From positions 196,208,143 to 196,272,142 of the forward strand of contig NC_071387.1 in assembly GCF_022682495.2 (NCBI RefSeq): 64,000 nucleotides of DNA. The letters run 5' to 3'. Positions within the stretch are counted from its first letter, which is position 1, and the number at the start of each line of letters is the position of its first letter. The notes under the pieces were generated by a model, which worked only from the letters and a program-made list of their open reading frames with translations, was not told the DNA's origin and searched no databases. Source of the stretch: Desmodus rotundus. Taxonomy: Eukaryota > Chordata > Mammalia > Chiroptera > Phyllostomidae. Below, in pieces: positions 49,935 through 61,845 of the stretch. The translations under genes and the position numbers were made by a program.

Positions 49935-50140
49935 CTACTATTACGATTAGCTCACATTTATTAAGTATTGGCTACAAGTTAAATACTATTTAATCACTTT
50001 GCATGAGCTCTTTTTACTTAAATTTCACACTTTCTGAGAGAGCATTATTAATATTGACATTATCAGTTAATAGACTTGCTTGAGGCACACAGCTGGTCAG
50101 TAAGTACCTGAAGCCAGGCCTGCTGCCTTGAGAAAAGGCA
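49935..50140 (-). mobile_element. MIR SINE
   Basis: The plus strand: gctcacatttattaagtatt, tttaatcactttgcatgagc, then gaggcacacagctggtcagt and gaagccaggcctgctgcc, the antisense MIR order including the B-box side. Confidence 0.75.
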
Positions 50141-50879
50141 GGTCCAAAGTACTTTGTTATATTCGAGTCTACAATATCGGGACGTTTCTCTGTGTCTGGG
50201 TTACAGATTATTGCTGGGTCACAGCATTATACATTCACATAAACTGCTCAAGTATCTAAGGTGGGATTTTGCTCCTAATTTGTTCTGTACACATATGTAA
50301 AAAAACATTTGTTTTAAAATTTACTGACCCATGGAATCATTCCTGAATATATCCTTCTGCCCCCAAACTCACACACACTGTTACCAAATGATTAGTGGTA
50401 CCTTTTACAACATCACTGTTTCTTATGGCTGCTATGGTGTGGAATTCTTAGGGGGAAAATATCCTTTTGTTACTTCTTTCCCATGAGCTACAATATATTT
50501 ACAAATATATCCAGAGCACAATTCTAGCTTACCCTGAGGAAGTGTTGAAGCCAACTTCTCTCTAATGTTTGACTAGCTTACTCTCTGAGTGAAGACACCA
50601 ATTTGGTTTCTCAGTCTTGATAACAGAATGATACCTGCATGGCAGAAATATTTAAACATTCCTCGTGGTTAGGATTAAGCAGTTGTGTAATAGCAGAGTT
50701 GGTTCACTGTTACCCCCAGTTCCTGGAAAGCAAAATCTAAATTCTTTGGACTTCCCTGGTGATAGCAGAGTCATTGTGTTTCTTGGTGGTCTCCAGCCGC
50801 ACCTAAGGCTTATACAGGTAGGGTGGGCCCCAGATAGTTTCTCTAAGGAGATGACTCAGGATGGAGGCTGGCTGTGCCA

Positions 50880-51330
50880 GAATGACCAGCCAGTGAAGAT
50901 TAGCGTGCTAAGCCATGCAATGTCCAACAAATCTCTGCAGAAGGGAGGAGACCTGGAAATTGAGTACAACACCATGACCAGCAATTTAATCAACCAGGCC
51001 TATATAACAAAACCCCAACGAAAACTCTAGACTCTGCAGCTTGGGTGAGCCTTCCTGGTTGGCAACTCAGTGCACTGTCACACAACAATGCACTGATGCT
51101 TCTGTCCACCTGTTGGTTTTAAGTGGGCAGTGGACCAGAAAGGGCACCATCAGGCTGTGGAGCGCAGCTCCCAACAGGCCTTGCTGGTGTGTCAACCTCC
51201 ACACTACCCGTCTGCATTGCCCTCTCCCTGGTACCTGCCTGGTTTCCTCCCGGAGAGGCAGACCTCTGCCTTCTCTGGGGAAGAAGTTGGTGGGGAGGTT
51301 CTATAGACTGTCTTGGCAGCTCTCAGAGTG
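50880..51330 (+). mobile_element. LTR-like fragment (ERV family not assigned)
   Basis: The phrase 'accagcaatttaatcaacca' followed by 'ggcctatataacaaaacccc' and 'cgaaaactctagactctg' is a recurrent motif of a mammalian LTR family. Downstream GC-rich sequence to 51330 would be the rest of the LTR. Overlapping frames (50665-51030, 51041-51350) are read through this repeat and show no domain. Confidence 0.5.
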
Positions 51331-51350
51331 AGCTAAGAAAAAGAAAATGA

Positions 51351-53941
51351 CAAAACAAACAAAAACAACAGAAAAAAACAAAGAAACAAAGCATTCGACT
51401 AAAGGTTTGGTTTAGAGTTAACTGACAGCTGCACTGTGAATAGAGTCATGTTTATGCCAAAGAAGAAGGGTCGGGGGTGGCAACGTGTCACTTTATCAGC
51501 CCTTGTGTGCCCGAGCTCTTTAAAAATTGGGCTTAAATTCAAAGGTGATGCTGAGAGTTAATTGCTGGAAACACAACTATAGTGGCGGTGCTTCAGTTTT
51601 CAGGTCTTTGAGCGATGATGTTTCTATAAGGTAGTTGCTGAGTAACATGTAAAAATTATGTTCTGAGAACCCCATTTTCTGAACACTGGCTCTGTGTCCA
51701 AGTGCACTGCTACCTGGAACCAAGTTTGCAGCCATAGAAGGACCAAAGATTCCAGGAAGTTCACGGGTGGGTCTCACCCACTAACTTCCACCTCAGGGAT
51801 CTGCCTGAGCTAGTGTTCTCAGATTCACCCACTCTTTACCTGGTGGCTTGGACCACAGTTCATTCACACACCTGCACAGCCATGTCCTTCTTATTCTTCT
51901 GACCCACCCTGTGTCCTGCTTGGCTTTGCCTCTCCTCCACTAGCACCTTGAGGTGAGGACTGTTGCTTGGAGATTCTTTCTGTTGGTTTATTCTGTTCAA
52001 ATGTTGTTTAGATCCATGCTGCCCGGTTTTTATATTAGTTCATGCCATGAAAGTAAATAAATAGAAGAAGCTAAACCCTGTATGTTGCATTCAAAATAAA
52101 AAGATTTACAAAGGAAAGGAAATAAAATGCTATTATCAATTTCTATCAAGCAAGAGCAATACTTGTCAAAAATGTACTGTGTTGCTTTCTTCTGTTAGTG
52201 AATGAATGATAGTAAAACTTTCAAACAATATGTATAGATCATTAGCCTGATATTTAAAGGTAAATACATTCTCTTTTGAGCCTCAGTCATATATAACCTC
52301 AGGGTCTAAACTTACTGCCTATCATCTTATATTTCATACAACATTTTTACAATGAATGGGGTAAGTTAGGCAAGGTTTAAAGCAATCAGATGATTGATTT
52401 TATTTTCAAACATGTTTATAAATATATCAGAAAAGCAAGTAAAACTTAAAACTAATTGGGTCATGTTTTGCCAGAAGAGATGGAGAGTGGGAGCACTTTG
52501 AATAGAAAGAGCTTTTGTTCTTAACTGCGGTAGGGTGAACTATGAGAAGTTAAACTTTTACGCACAAAAGGGAAAGAAGTTCCCCGGTTTCAAAGATAGA
52601 ATAGACTCTAGAATTCAGAGAAATAAGGAAGTAGCCTTCTTTCCTCTATTCCTAATATAGGCCACTGACGTTGCTCACTTTTGCTAAAGTAATTCTCTGG
52701 CAAGTCAAAAAGCATAAATGATTCAAGGAGTTACCAGAATAAGAAATTCATTTCTTTTTCTAACATTCTTTTATATATTTTTATTAGAGCTTTTTTTGGA
52801 TTGCAAGTAATAGAGCATTAATGAAGGAAGTCCGATTAAGCAAAAAAGTCACAGGGCTCCCTCCTAAACTAAAGGCAGGAGAGAGCCAGTGGTCACAAGA
52901 CTCCCAAGTAGCCCTGAGGAGCTGATCAGCAATGACTCTCCTTTTACCTCACTGGTCCCCCGAGGCATATTCTTTCTCCAGAAAGGCAATTGAGTCCATG
53001 CAGCAAAAGAACCTCTTCAAACCTTCTGTGTTTAAAAGTTTAACATCTGAGTGCCATGAATAAAAAAAAACCCTTTTTAACATCACAGCTTATAAATTCT
53101 TTGGGAAGAAATTCTGATTTTTCTTGCTTGAGGTGCTTACTTTTTATTCACTTGGGTATAACTGAACAGATGGGGTGAAATTTCTGTGTCAATAAAGGAT
53201 TCTCTGATTTTATTACAATGGGAGAGTTTGAATCCAAATTCATACTCACCCTTTAAAATGAATTTCTGGCAGTTGCATATGACACTATTATTAATAGAAT
53301 TATATGATTGTTAAATGAATAAAATATTTTTATTAAAAGTTGAGTTATAAGTAATTGAATTTTTCCTATTTTCATAGTTTAGCTACATTGCCTCCAACCA
53401 TCAATGAATGATAACAAAAGGGATTTAAACTTAATTTCATATAATAGTAGATTTCTGTGGGGAAACCAGTGTTCTGTATATTCTTCCTGTAATATGATTT
53501 CTTTGAACTTTTTATAGCTCATTCTCTTCACTTAGATTCCATCTGCATCCCCAGCCTGTTTGTTTTCCTTCGGATTAAGGATTGTGTCAATAAGAGGCCT
53601 CCCAGATCCCTGTGGCAATGCAAATGATAAAATTAAAAAAAAGATCACAAACACCAGAGGTGAAGTAATCCCTAGAGAAAGAAAACATACTTTCGTTTTT
53701 GCCTTATTTATTCCACAATGTGTTGATAAGTTGCATGAATAAAAATATGTTTGTATTTTGAGGCAGTTTTCTAAATTTTAACATTCAACCTTTGCTTTTT
53801 TCCCATTCTTTAAATATGTATAATGTACATGCATGTATATATATATATATATGTTGTATTTTATTTGACTGGCTATCATTAGGAGAAGAATATGTAAATA
53901 TAGCTAACAATCCTTCAAGTGATCACTAAGATACTGCAATT
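51351..53941. other. Non-coding DNA, no gene recognised
   Basis: Includes an A/C-rich simple tract (51340-51392) and a (TA)n run at 53836-53852. A weak old-repeat trace is present near 52790-52860. No exon-like signal was found. Confidence 0.5.
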
Positions 53942-54172
53942 AAAAGCAGTTATATGCAGCTCAGGCTGGTGTAGCTCAGTGGGTTGAGTGCAGGCCTCCG
54001 AACCAAAGCATCCCCAGTTTGATTCCATCAGGGCACATGCCTGGGTTGCAGGCCATGTCCCCAGTGCGAGAGGTAACCATGCATCGATCTTTCACTCCCT
54101 CTCTTTCTCCCTCCCTTCCCCATCTCTCTAAAAATAAATAAATAAAATCTTTTTTTAAAAAGTAGTTATGTG
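53942..54172 (+). mobile_element. VES SINE with target-site duplication
   Basis: Body 53957-54157 between aaaagcagttatatg (53942-53956) and aaaagtagttatgtg (54158-54172), 13 of 15 matching. The head reads ggctggtgtagctcagtggg (A box) and agtttgattcc (B box), followed by the C/T-rich tract and aaaataaataaataaaatct. A complete bat tRNA-derived SINE. Confidence 0.93.
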
Positions 54173-54281
54173 TCTTCACCCACTAAATTTGTAAGTGAAA
54201 TAATCTGTCACGTACTATGCAACTTGTAAAACTAAAATAGTATGAAATTAACTATTCATTAAAAATTCATTTCAATAAGTA

Positions 54282-54528
54282 AGGGTGGGGCAAAGGTAGG
54301 TTTACAGTTGTAAGTGTGCAAAACACAGAGTTCATTTTTGTATTATTAATTACCCATATTTTGCCATGTATAATATGTACATTTTTGCCCAAATTTTTGA
54401 GGAAAAATAAGGACATGCACCATACTTGGGTAGTGTTAAAACATGGAAGTGCATTATACTTGGTAAAAGGCAGTAATAATTGTATTTTTTCCATATGAAT
54501 GAATGTAAATCTACTTTTTTCCACCTTG
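54282..54528. mobile_element. Mariner-like MITE, possibly with a second element inside
   Basis: The left end agggtggggcaaaggtaggt, continuing ttacagttg, matches the reverse complement of the right end caaggtggaaaaaagtagat, continuing ttaca (about 20 of 28). Both ends abut TA (54280-54281 and 54529-54530). There is no transposase. The middle (54347-54470) has its own tacccat...atgggta-like ends and repeated gtataatatg/cattatac words, suggesting another small element nested within. Confidence 0.55.
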
Positions 54529-55472
54529 TATTATTACATATACAGTAACATGTATAATATAGGTAATTCCCTGTTGAATTTTACATAAACAATTTCTATT
54601 TTGATTTTATAATGTTAATGTTCAGGTATATTACATATGTATTTATATGTTTATTTATATACTTGTTGATATACCTCACCTCATTATTAGTATAGCTTAT
54701 GCTCTCATACCTTGCCTTATCATTACTGTGTTTGCTATTGATTGAATTCATTTAAAATTACAACTGAGCTGGCTTTTGTGGAAATACTTTGAGTTAATTG
54801 AAACCCACTAGGATTTTGGCTTATAAACTGCAGTATGGAAAACAGTAAATAGACTACTAGGGAGTGACATAACAAAAACTCATTAAAAATGCTAATTAGC
54901 AAGCTGAATCTTTCTGACATACCCACTTCGCTAATCCACTAGCTAAACACATCATAAAAATGTGCCTGCCTTGTAAGTGAGCAAATATCCGGAAGAAGGA
55001 TGTTTTAATTTCCAGATTACTTTAAATTAACTGAATGAAGAACAGTTCAGAATATGAAAGGCTGTGTTATTGAAATTTCATTTTAAGTCCCTAAATGAAC
55101 ATTAGAGTCCAATCATACTGTTGCCTTAATTTAGGCAGAATTCTTGACGTTTCTATGTTTACTCTCGGCCTTCTCTGTACCCTCTTTTTCCACTGAACTG
55201 ATTTATTACAGATTTTGGTACACTTATTATAACATTTTTTTACATTATGCATTCCTTTATTATACCTACATGATTACAAATATAATCTCTTCTACGAGAT
55301 AGAGAGTTCTGTGAAGTCAGGGATTAAATTTTTTCTTCTTACCAAATAATGCCCTGTTTGAGAAAGCACTGAGTTGAAAAGTAAATACGGGCACTTCACT
55401 AGGCCTTTGCAAACCTGTTCCGGTGTTGGATGATGGTGCCTGGCTGGTGTCCCCTGAACACAATTCTTACTT

Positions 55473-55475
<3 letters not shown>

Positions 55476-55531
<56 letters not shown>
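55476..55531. repeat. Compound microsatellite (TG)n(AG)n
   Basis: TG repeats at 55476-55504 pass into GA repeats to 55531. Confidence 0.95.
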
Positions 55532-55534
<3 letters not shown>

Positions 55535-55659
55535 TATATTCTCCTAAAATAATTGTACAAATTTATTTTAATTTCTTAAAAAGCTGATATAAAAATAGTT
55601 TTAACAAATGTGAAGAAGGACTTTGGCTCTAATTTCTTTTTATGCATGATACTTGAAAT

Positions 55660-56640
55660 TTATTTTTATGGCAACTACTGATTTTTTGATGCTTTCTAGT
55701 TATTCCTGAAATGAATTTCAAGTTTCTGTTTCTTCATTTCTTTACTATACCTCTTTTCAAGAAAAATTCTTTCAACTTTTGTTTTCCTAAAAAATGTATT
55801 TATGTTGACTACTGATGAAGAATAATTTCATTGATTTATAAAATTCTAAGTTAACACTTGTTTTTCTCCCATAACTTTTAATATCAAATCATTGTTTACT
55901 GACTTCTAAGGTTTATTTGGTACAGTGAGTTATCATTCTAATTGTTTCTCCTCTTTTTATAATACTTTTCCTATCAGATAGCTTTTAATACATTATATTT
56001 TTTTGTGAGTTGGATATACTCTGTATAGGTATACTTTTCTGTGCACATATTCTGTTTGGGGCATTCTGAGCTTTATGGACATCTAGGTCAATGTCTTTCA
56101 ATTTAAAAAATTCTAACCTATCATCCCTCAAATATTTGTAATGCCCCATTCACCATGTCTCATATTTTCCTGGGATTCCAATGGTAAGAATGATAGACCA
56201 TATGATATTTTTCTACAGGTTTCAGATTATCTGTTCTTTTTCTTCTCTTTAAATTTTATTTTGTAAATAAAACAGTGTTTATATTTACAACTTATTTTCA
56301 GCTTCATTGAAATTTTCTCTGTTGATTACCAAAACATTTATTTTTTGCATACCATTTTTTCTTTTGGCTTATGTATTTAATGATTTTCACTGCTTTCCTA
56401 TGTATCATAAATGTTGCTTACTGTATTTACTAGATCACTTAATGTATTTGTATTAGTCATTTTCTGTGCACATTTCCGAATTGATGGTAACTCTCTTTCT
56501 CGTTCCATCGACTACTTTGTTTCTTAACGTGTCATGTTGTCTTGCTTTTCTTGTGTGCTCTGTAATTTTTTCACTTGAATGCCAGACATTTTGGTAGAAT
56601 AATATTACAAATTGAGAGGTAATAATTGCATACAAAAAAT
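55660..56640 (-). mobile_element. Ancient L1/HAL1 fragment, ORF1 and upstream region, antisense
   Basis: The plus strand has antisense ORF1-region phrases similar in order to the HAL1 at 12.5 kb (ctcaaatatttgtaatgccc, then gggattccaatggtaag corresponds to the 'ttcaaataagttttc... ggtacccctataattcgg' stretch there). The downstream block tgtgtgctctgtaatttttt, then cacttgaatgccagacattt, is also typical of old L1/HAL1 5' regions. Very diverged. Confidence 0.5.
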
Positions 56641-56705
56641 GATAAGCCCATTCTTCAGTCAATTTGAATATTTTCAGAGGTACTCAGATGTGTTGAAATA
56701 ACCTT

Positions 56706-56738
56706 ATCATCATCATCATCAGCAGCAGCAGCAGCAGC
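56706..56738. repeat. Trinucleotide repeat (ATC)5(AGC)6
   Basis: Five ATC followed by six AGC units, uninterrupted. No open coding context of note surrounds it. Confidence 0.92.
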
Positions 56739-56739
56739 T

Positions 56740-58855
56740 GCATTTGCTAGGTCCTGTTCATTGCATACTTCAGATGATTTGAGTCCAGGACCAGAAGCTT
56801 CTATTTTGCTGGGTACTTGGTTTCAGTTAGCTTTCCCTGCCTTCAGCCTTCAGCTTGCCCTAGGCTATTGCAACCCAGGCAAGATTTTCTTTTTCTCAAT
56901 TCTCCTGCTCCTCATCCAGATGCAGATGTCCAATGTCTGATACTCAGTATAAGACTCAGAGAGAATTTACCAGTCATGAATGGACCCCAGACTGTCTCTG
57001 TCACCTCTCCTGCTACTTCTCCAACTGTAGAGGGCTGCTGCCTGGATTAAGTCAAAACCTGAAGTGCCTGTCATGTTTATATGCTTTCTACCTTGGCCCC
57101 ATACTTCTCCAGGTCTGATACATCTCTACCTTGAAAGGGGTCCTTCCTGGTGGCCCTGTTTTGCCTGCAGTCTTTCTATGAGCAGTCAGTGAAAACCAGT
57201 GGAAAGAACTGTCTGATTGTTAAGTCTGTCTTTAAATCTGTTATTCTAGAGAGTTATATTTTTGTGTTAGCCCTCACTTTCATATTAAAAGAGTCATTAA
57301 CATTCTCATCTGCTTTCGTCCTACCCAGTCTTCCTCTTCCTCCTATTGCTTCACCCAAGATAAAAGCAGCTACAGCCTCTTTGTCCATAAGAGTTTCTCA
57401 TCTATTATGGAATGTGTTTAGTATCAGTTTTGCTGTAGAAGCCAAATTTCTAGTCACCATTTCATATGGGACTGAACCCCCTTTAGAAAATGGTATTAGT
57501 GTGTTCACTGTTTTTTAAATTGTCCTTTTTCATCGATTGATAATCATCTTTTTATGAGCCTGGATTTATGACTTTTATTTTTATATATTATGCATCATTG
57601 TAATATATTTGCAGCAAAAATGATTATCAGTGGGTGAATTCACAGCAACAACCACCCTTTTATTACTTAACCACATTTGTTTCCCAGAAAAATGAGAGAC
57701 ATTTTCTTAAATCAGTGTGTTTTCATTAGTTTAAAAAGAAAAAAAAAAGCAGCCATAGATCCTGAATGTAATAAAACGCAATGCTATAAGGCTATGGAAA
57801 GGTCAAGGCTTGTGAAAGAGCAGACTAAATAAATGCTGACCGTTCAAAAGTCAGCTCTTCTCTCGGCCTTTCTCTTCGCTATGGTCATATGCAAGAGCAA
57901 AAATGCTAGTTAACCTCTCTCACTTGCATTAGATTTTGCACAGTGTCTCTTGGATAATTCAGAAAACTGTTGTTTAGGAACTACAGTGAAATTGACATTT
58001 TAATTTCCCGAGGTTTCCATTATGTAATGGCAGCAATTGAGGAATGCCCGTGGACAACTTGTGAAATACCCGGGTGTCAGTGAGAGATAGTGAAACAAAA
58101 ATCTCAAAAAGGTGTACGGATAGGTAATGGTTACCAAGATAATTCTAATCTACTAGTTACACATGGATGTTTTGGGGGGCTTTGGTTGCTTTGATTTGTA
58201 CCTGAATCCTATACTGGTCACTGAATTAAATTTCTGAATATGTCAAAATCTGTGTTCACTAACTGATGAAAAAACCCAGAAACTGAGCTAGTAAGCTGTA
58301 TAACAATTTAGATATTTTATGACTTTTTAGAAAAGGTGGCATGTGTTTGCTGTAATAGGAGTTAAAATTTGTATCCTACAAATAAAGAAACTGAAATACT
58401 AAGAAAATAAGCAAAAGTCACATTACGAAAGAGCTAAAAAGTACACCAAATGAGAAAACTGTAATAACATAGACTCCTCATTCACTTTTTAATCTCTATT
58501 TTATCATCAGTGGAAAAGAGCATAAAATCAGCATTTTAGATTCTATTCTCTAAAACTAACTCAAATGTGTTCATTATTAGCATTTAGCAGAATTGCACAC
58601 TGAATAGAATCTAAGTCATAGGAGAAAATCAGGAAATGCACTCTGGAATTAATTTTACAAATTAAAACCAAACATTATAGTTCTAAAAATACAGAAGAAA
58701 AATACCAAAAATTTGAATTTCCTTTCTTGCTCTAGAGTAATTTTTAAACACAAGATACTCTACTCTATTGAAATTCAAAATTAGTTATAATGATATATTT
58801 CTGCAGTAACAACCCCTAGTTTTTCATACTCCTTTCTATCTACTTGTGTAGCCTC
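56740..58855. other. Non-coding DNA, no gene recognised
   Basis: The frame at 57150-57518 (122 codons, plus) is the longest here but has no domain, splice sites or codon pattern to support it. Confidence 0.5.
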
Positions 58856-58859
58856 TCCT

Positions 58860-59265
58860 ACTCTGACTCTGGGTTTTATTGCATGGCTTTTTTTGGCCAA
58901 TGGTGCAATAAAAAATCTTTGGGAACCATAACTTTAAGCTTTCTATCTTCATACTTAGTCACTCTTTCTTTCACTAGGTGAAATCAGCAAGGCTAACTAG
59001 GTACAGAATCAGGTACGATTTGGAAAAAGAACAAATCTGAGATGAGGTTATAAATCAGACTGCAAAGTAAACCCTCCTTTGTGATCAAGGGACATATGTA
59101 AGCTCAGCCGAGACTAGACAAGCTACATGCGGATCAGAAGAACCACCCAGCTAAATCCAGCTCAGCATTCCTACCAACATAATCAGGAGCCAAAACAGTT
59201 GACTGATATTTTAAGCCACTATGTTTTTGTATGTTTCTTTATGCAGTGCTATTAATTCATACAAG
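58860..59265 (+). mobile_element. MaLR LTR (MLT1-like), decayed
   Basis: Contains tttttttggccaatggtgca near 58890, gactagacaagctacatgcg (59111 region), agaaccacccagctaaatcc and the 3' hallmark ttttaagccactatgttttt near 59208-59228 followed by atgcagtgctattaat. The order matches mammalian MaLR LTRs in sense orientation. Confidence 0.65.
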
Positions 59266-59979
59266 CTGATCTATATGTTTGTGTACCCCTATTTCTATTA
59301 ACCTGCTAAATGCTGTGTATATAAAAACTATATATTGAAATAAAATAGTATTAGTTGTATTCTAGTTTATATTTTTATTTTCCACTTCCTATATATCTAA
59401 TAATCACCATGAAATCAAAAGGTGTTGTTTTTGTTTTATTTTTATAAATTAGATATTTTTTAAAAATTGAGTAACATAACTATTTTCTGATAGCACTTAC
59501 TATTAAAGACTACAATGTAACCCATGTAACTCTTTATGGACAAGTTTTTCTCTTTATTCTAGAGCCTCTCTAACCTAATGAAGTGGAACGTTCTGTCACT
59601 ATCTTGTTAAATTAGACTATAAGCAAAAACATATAAAGAAAGACACAGACATTGACAGTGGAATTGTTAAACTGCATGGAATCACCAAATTATCATTCTC
59701 ATGTATTTTGTTTAAACAAAACAAAGGTACCTCTAACATCATACAAAATATATACCCATAAAAGAGCATGTTAGCAAAATATGTCATTTCTAAAATAAAC
59801 TATATTAGCAGTCATCAAAAATTAATTAAAACAACTAAAATTAATTTTCATATCTTGACAAGGTAAATAAAGTTGCATGTTGCTGATCAGTGAACTTGTT
59901 TAGATTGAGGCATGTCTGCAAGATGCAACCCTAAGTAGTCATGAGAACTGACAACCGGGACCCGCATTTACTGTTTCAG

Positions 59980-60017
59980 GACCGCAACGCGCTGAGCAGA
60001 GCCGCGCGGCACAAGTA
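59980..60017 (+). other. Candidate 38-nt microexon with strong splice signals
   Basis: Seen: a branch-like ctgac with its A at 59951, a pyrimidine-leaning tract ending tttactgtttcag (AG at 59978-59979), a 38-nt segment with six CpGs, then a perfect donor GTAAGT at 60018. Two forward frames are open: one reads DRNALSRAARHK, the other PQRAEQSRAAQV; the third has a stop. Flanks are AT-rich, so such CpG density stands out. The length is not a multiple of three. Inference: an exon (coding or non-coding) of a long-intron gene or lncRNA. Chance or the tail of an unrecognised GC-rich repeat are the alternatives. Confidence 0.35.
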
Positions 60018-60541
60018 GTAAGTAAGCTTACATCGTACTGTTCCAAACTCGGGGCAACAATTTGTCTAGAGACAAATTAAGAAATACAAAGACCAACCTC
60101 ATGTGATAGCTCAAATTTCTTAGAATAGCCTACGTGTAAATATTAAATTTCAATATTTCTTATTATATAAAGAAAACCGTAACATAGTTTAAACCATAGT
60201 GAAATGACAAAACAAATTTAAATAATCTAATTATTAAGGTAAGTGTAAATTGTCATAGCAAAGGAAAAAATGATAAAAATCATAAAAGATAAATCAAATG
60301 AAAAAATAATAAATCAAAAATGGATTATATATATTTTAGTTTTGAGCTTATTCAATTTGTTCTACAAAGCAAAAGTTAAACTATTCGTAAATGTCAGGCT
60401 TTTCAAAAAAGTATTATTACATTTAACTTAATGTTTACTAAGCCACACCAAATGTGATGTAGTATATGTATCCCTTCAGTAATATGAGCCAAAAGACAAG
60501 GACTCATTTCCAAAATGTATTAATATAAATGACATACTTTT

Positions 60542-60732
60542 AAAAGAAGCAATGAGTATATAGGAAATGGAGAAGCCAATGAACTATATGTAGAGCCCAT
60601 GGAGATGAACTAAGGCGGGAGAATGCCAGAGGGTTGGGGGTTGTAGGGCAGAGGGGGACAAAGGGGGGAAATAAATGGAACAACTGTAATAGAATAATTG
60701 ACAAAATATACTTAAAAAAGAAGCAGTAAGTA
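60542..60732 (+). mobile_element. Short 5'-truncated HAL1 3' end with target-site duplication
   Basis: Body 60559-60715 between aaaagaagcaatgagta (60542-60558) and aaaagaagcagtaagta (60716-60732), 15 of 17 matching. The body reads taggaaatggagaagccaat, then a G-rich stretch and caactgtaatagaataattg with an A-rich end, the same 3' UTR as the HAL1 at 18.6 kb. Confidence 0.85.
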
Positions 60733-61529
60733 AAAATAGTTAGCACAAAGCAAATACATTACTACTCTCTGCACTGGTTTCATAACAAAAATATCTCTCT
60801 ATAAAATTTCATTGTATGAGTATGCCATTGTTTTCTACATGCATGTCTGTATCACTGTATGGTGATACATATTTAATAGTGAGTAAACCAAAGAAAACCA
60901 GTCTGAAAGTGTAAGTACCAAAATATGATCAGTTTCCTTTGGTGGTGGGAATGCTAGATATTATTTACTATTTTATGTATACTTGTCTATATTATCTGTT
61001 TCTTTCTAATAAGCATACATTACTTTTATAACTTAAAGGGTCTATTTATATTTGGAAGAAAAATAACAGGGACATATTTTAATCTGAAACTTAAATTAAT
61101 TCATTGCATGATTAATCTATTCAAAATTGATCTGAGCAAGATATATTTAATACTAATTTTTAAATTGTTTGGAAAGCATTATTTACTAATTAGAGGTATC
61201 TATCAAAAATTTCGGTCCACTTGTGGAAATCTTCTAGATTTTTGAAATTTTAGGTAAAATTAAATTTTTTTACAAATTAAGATATCCTTTGCTTTTTATT
61301 TACATTAACAGTTCAAAGTTCCTTTCTCTTAATTTCTTCTTGGTCTGAGTTGAAAATGACTATTAAAATATTGACTGTTTCTAAGTTTCCCTCCCTTGCC
61401 TTACTCACTACTATTTTGTAGTATATAGCATGCATCCTTCAAGAGATTGAGAACTTTATTAAGAAATTTAAACAGCATTACATTTTCTCAAGATAATAAA
61501 ATATCTGGAGGCATATGGCCCTTATGATT

Positions 61530-61845
61530 TTTTAAAATATCTTTATGGGAGTAAAATTGATAAACAAAAACACTGCATAAGGATATGTTTAGTATACATA
61601 ATTTGATGAGTTTGGGCACATACATGCACCCATGAAACCATGACCACATCAAGGTAATAAATATATCCATGTCCTCCAAAGGGCTCCTCATGCTGCCTTT
61701 TTCTGAGGGGGATGGAAAGGGAAAGAACACTTTATAGGAGACCTACCCACATGACAACTTTTTAAGGGCACCATACTGTACTAACTATATCACAGACAGT
61801 ACAGTACAGAGCAGTTCTCTAGGACGAACTCATCTTGCATAATTG
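61530..61845 (-). mobile_element. Old L1M 3' UTR fragment, antisense
   Basis: The plus strand: ataatttgatgagtttgggc, acccatgaaaccatgaccac, aataaatatatccatgtcct, then gtacagagcagttctctagg and actcatcttgcataattg, all antisense L1M 3' UTR landmarks in the correct order. Confidence 0.72.

Noticed and set aside
53957..54030. tRNA gene on the basis of A- and B-box-like sequence
   Set aside because: The tRNA-like head belongs to a VES SINE, followed by the SINE body and A-rich tail with a target duplication.
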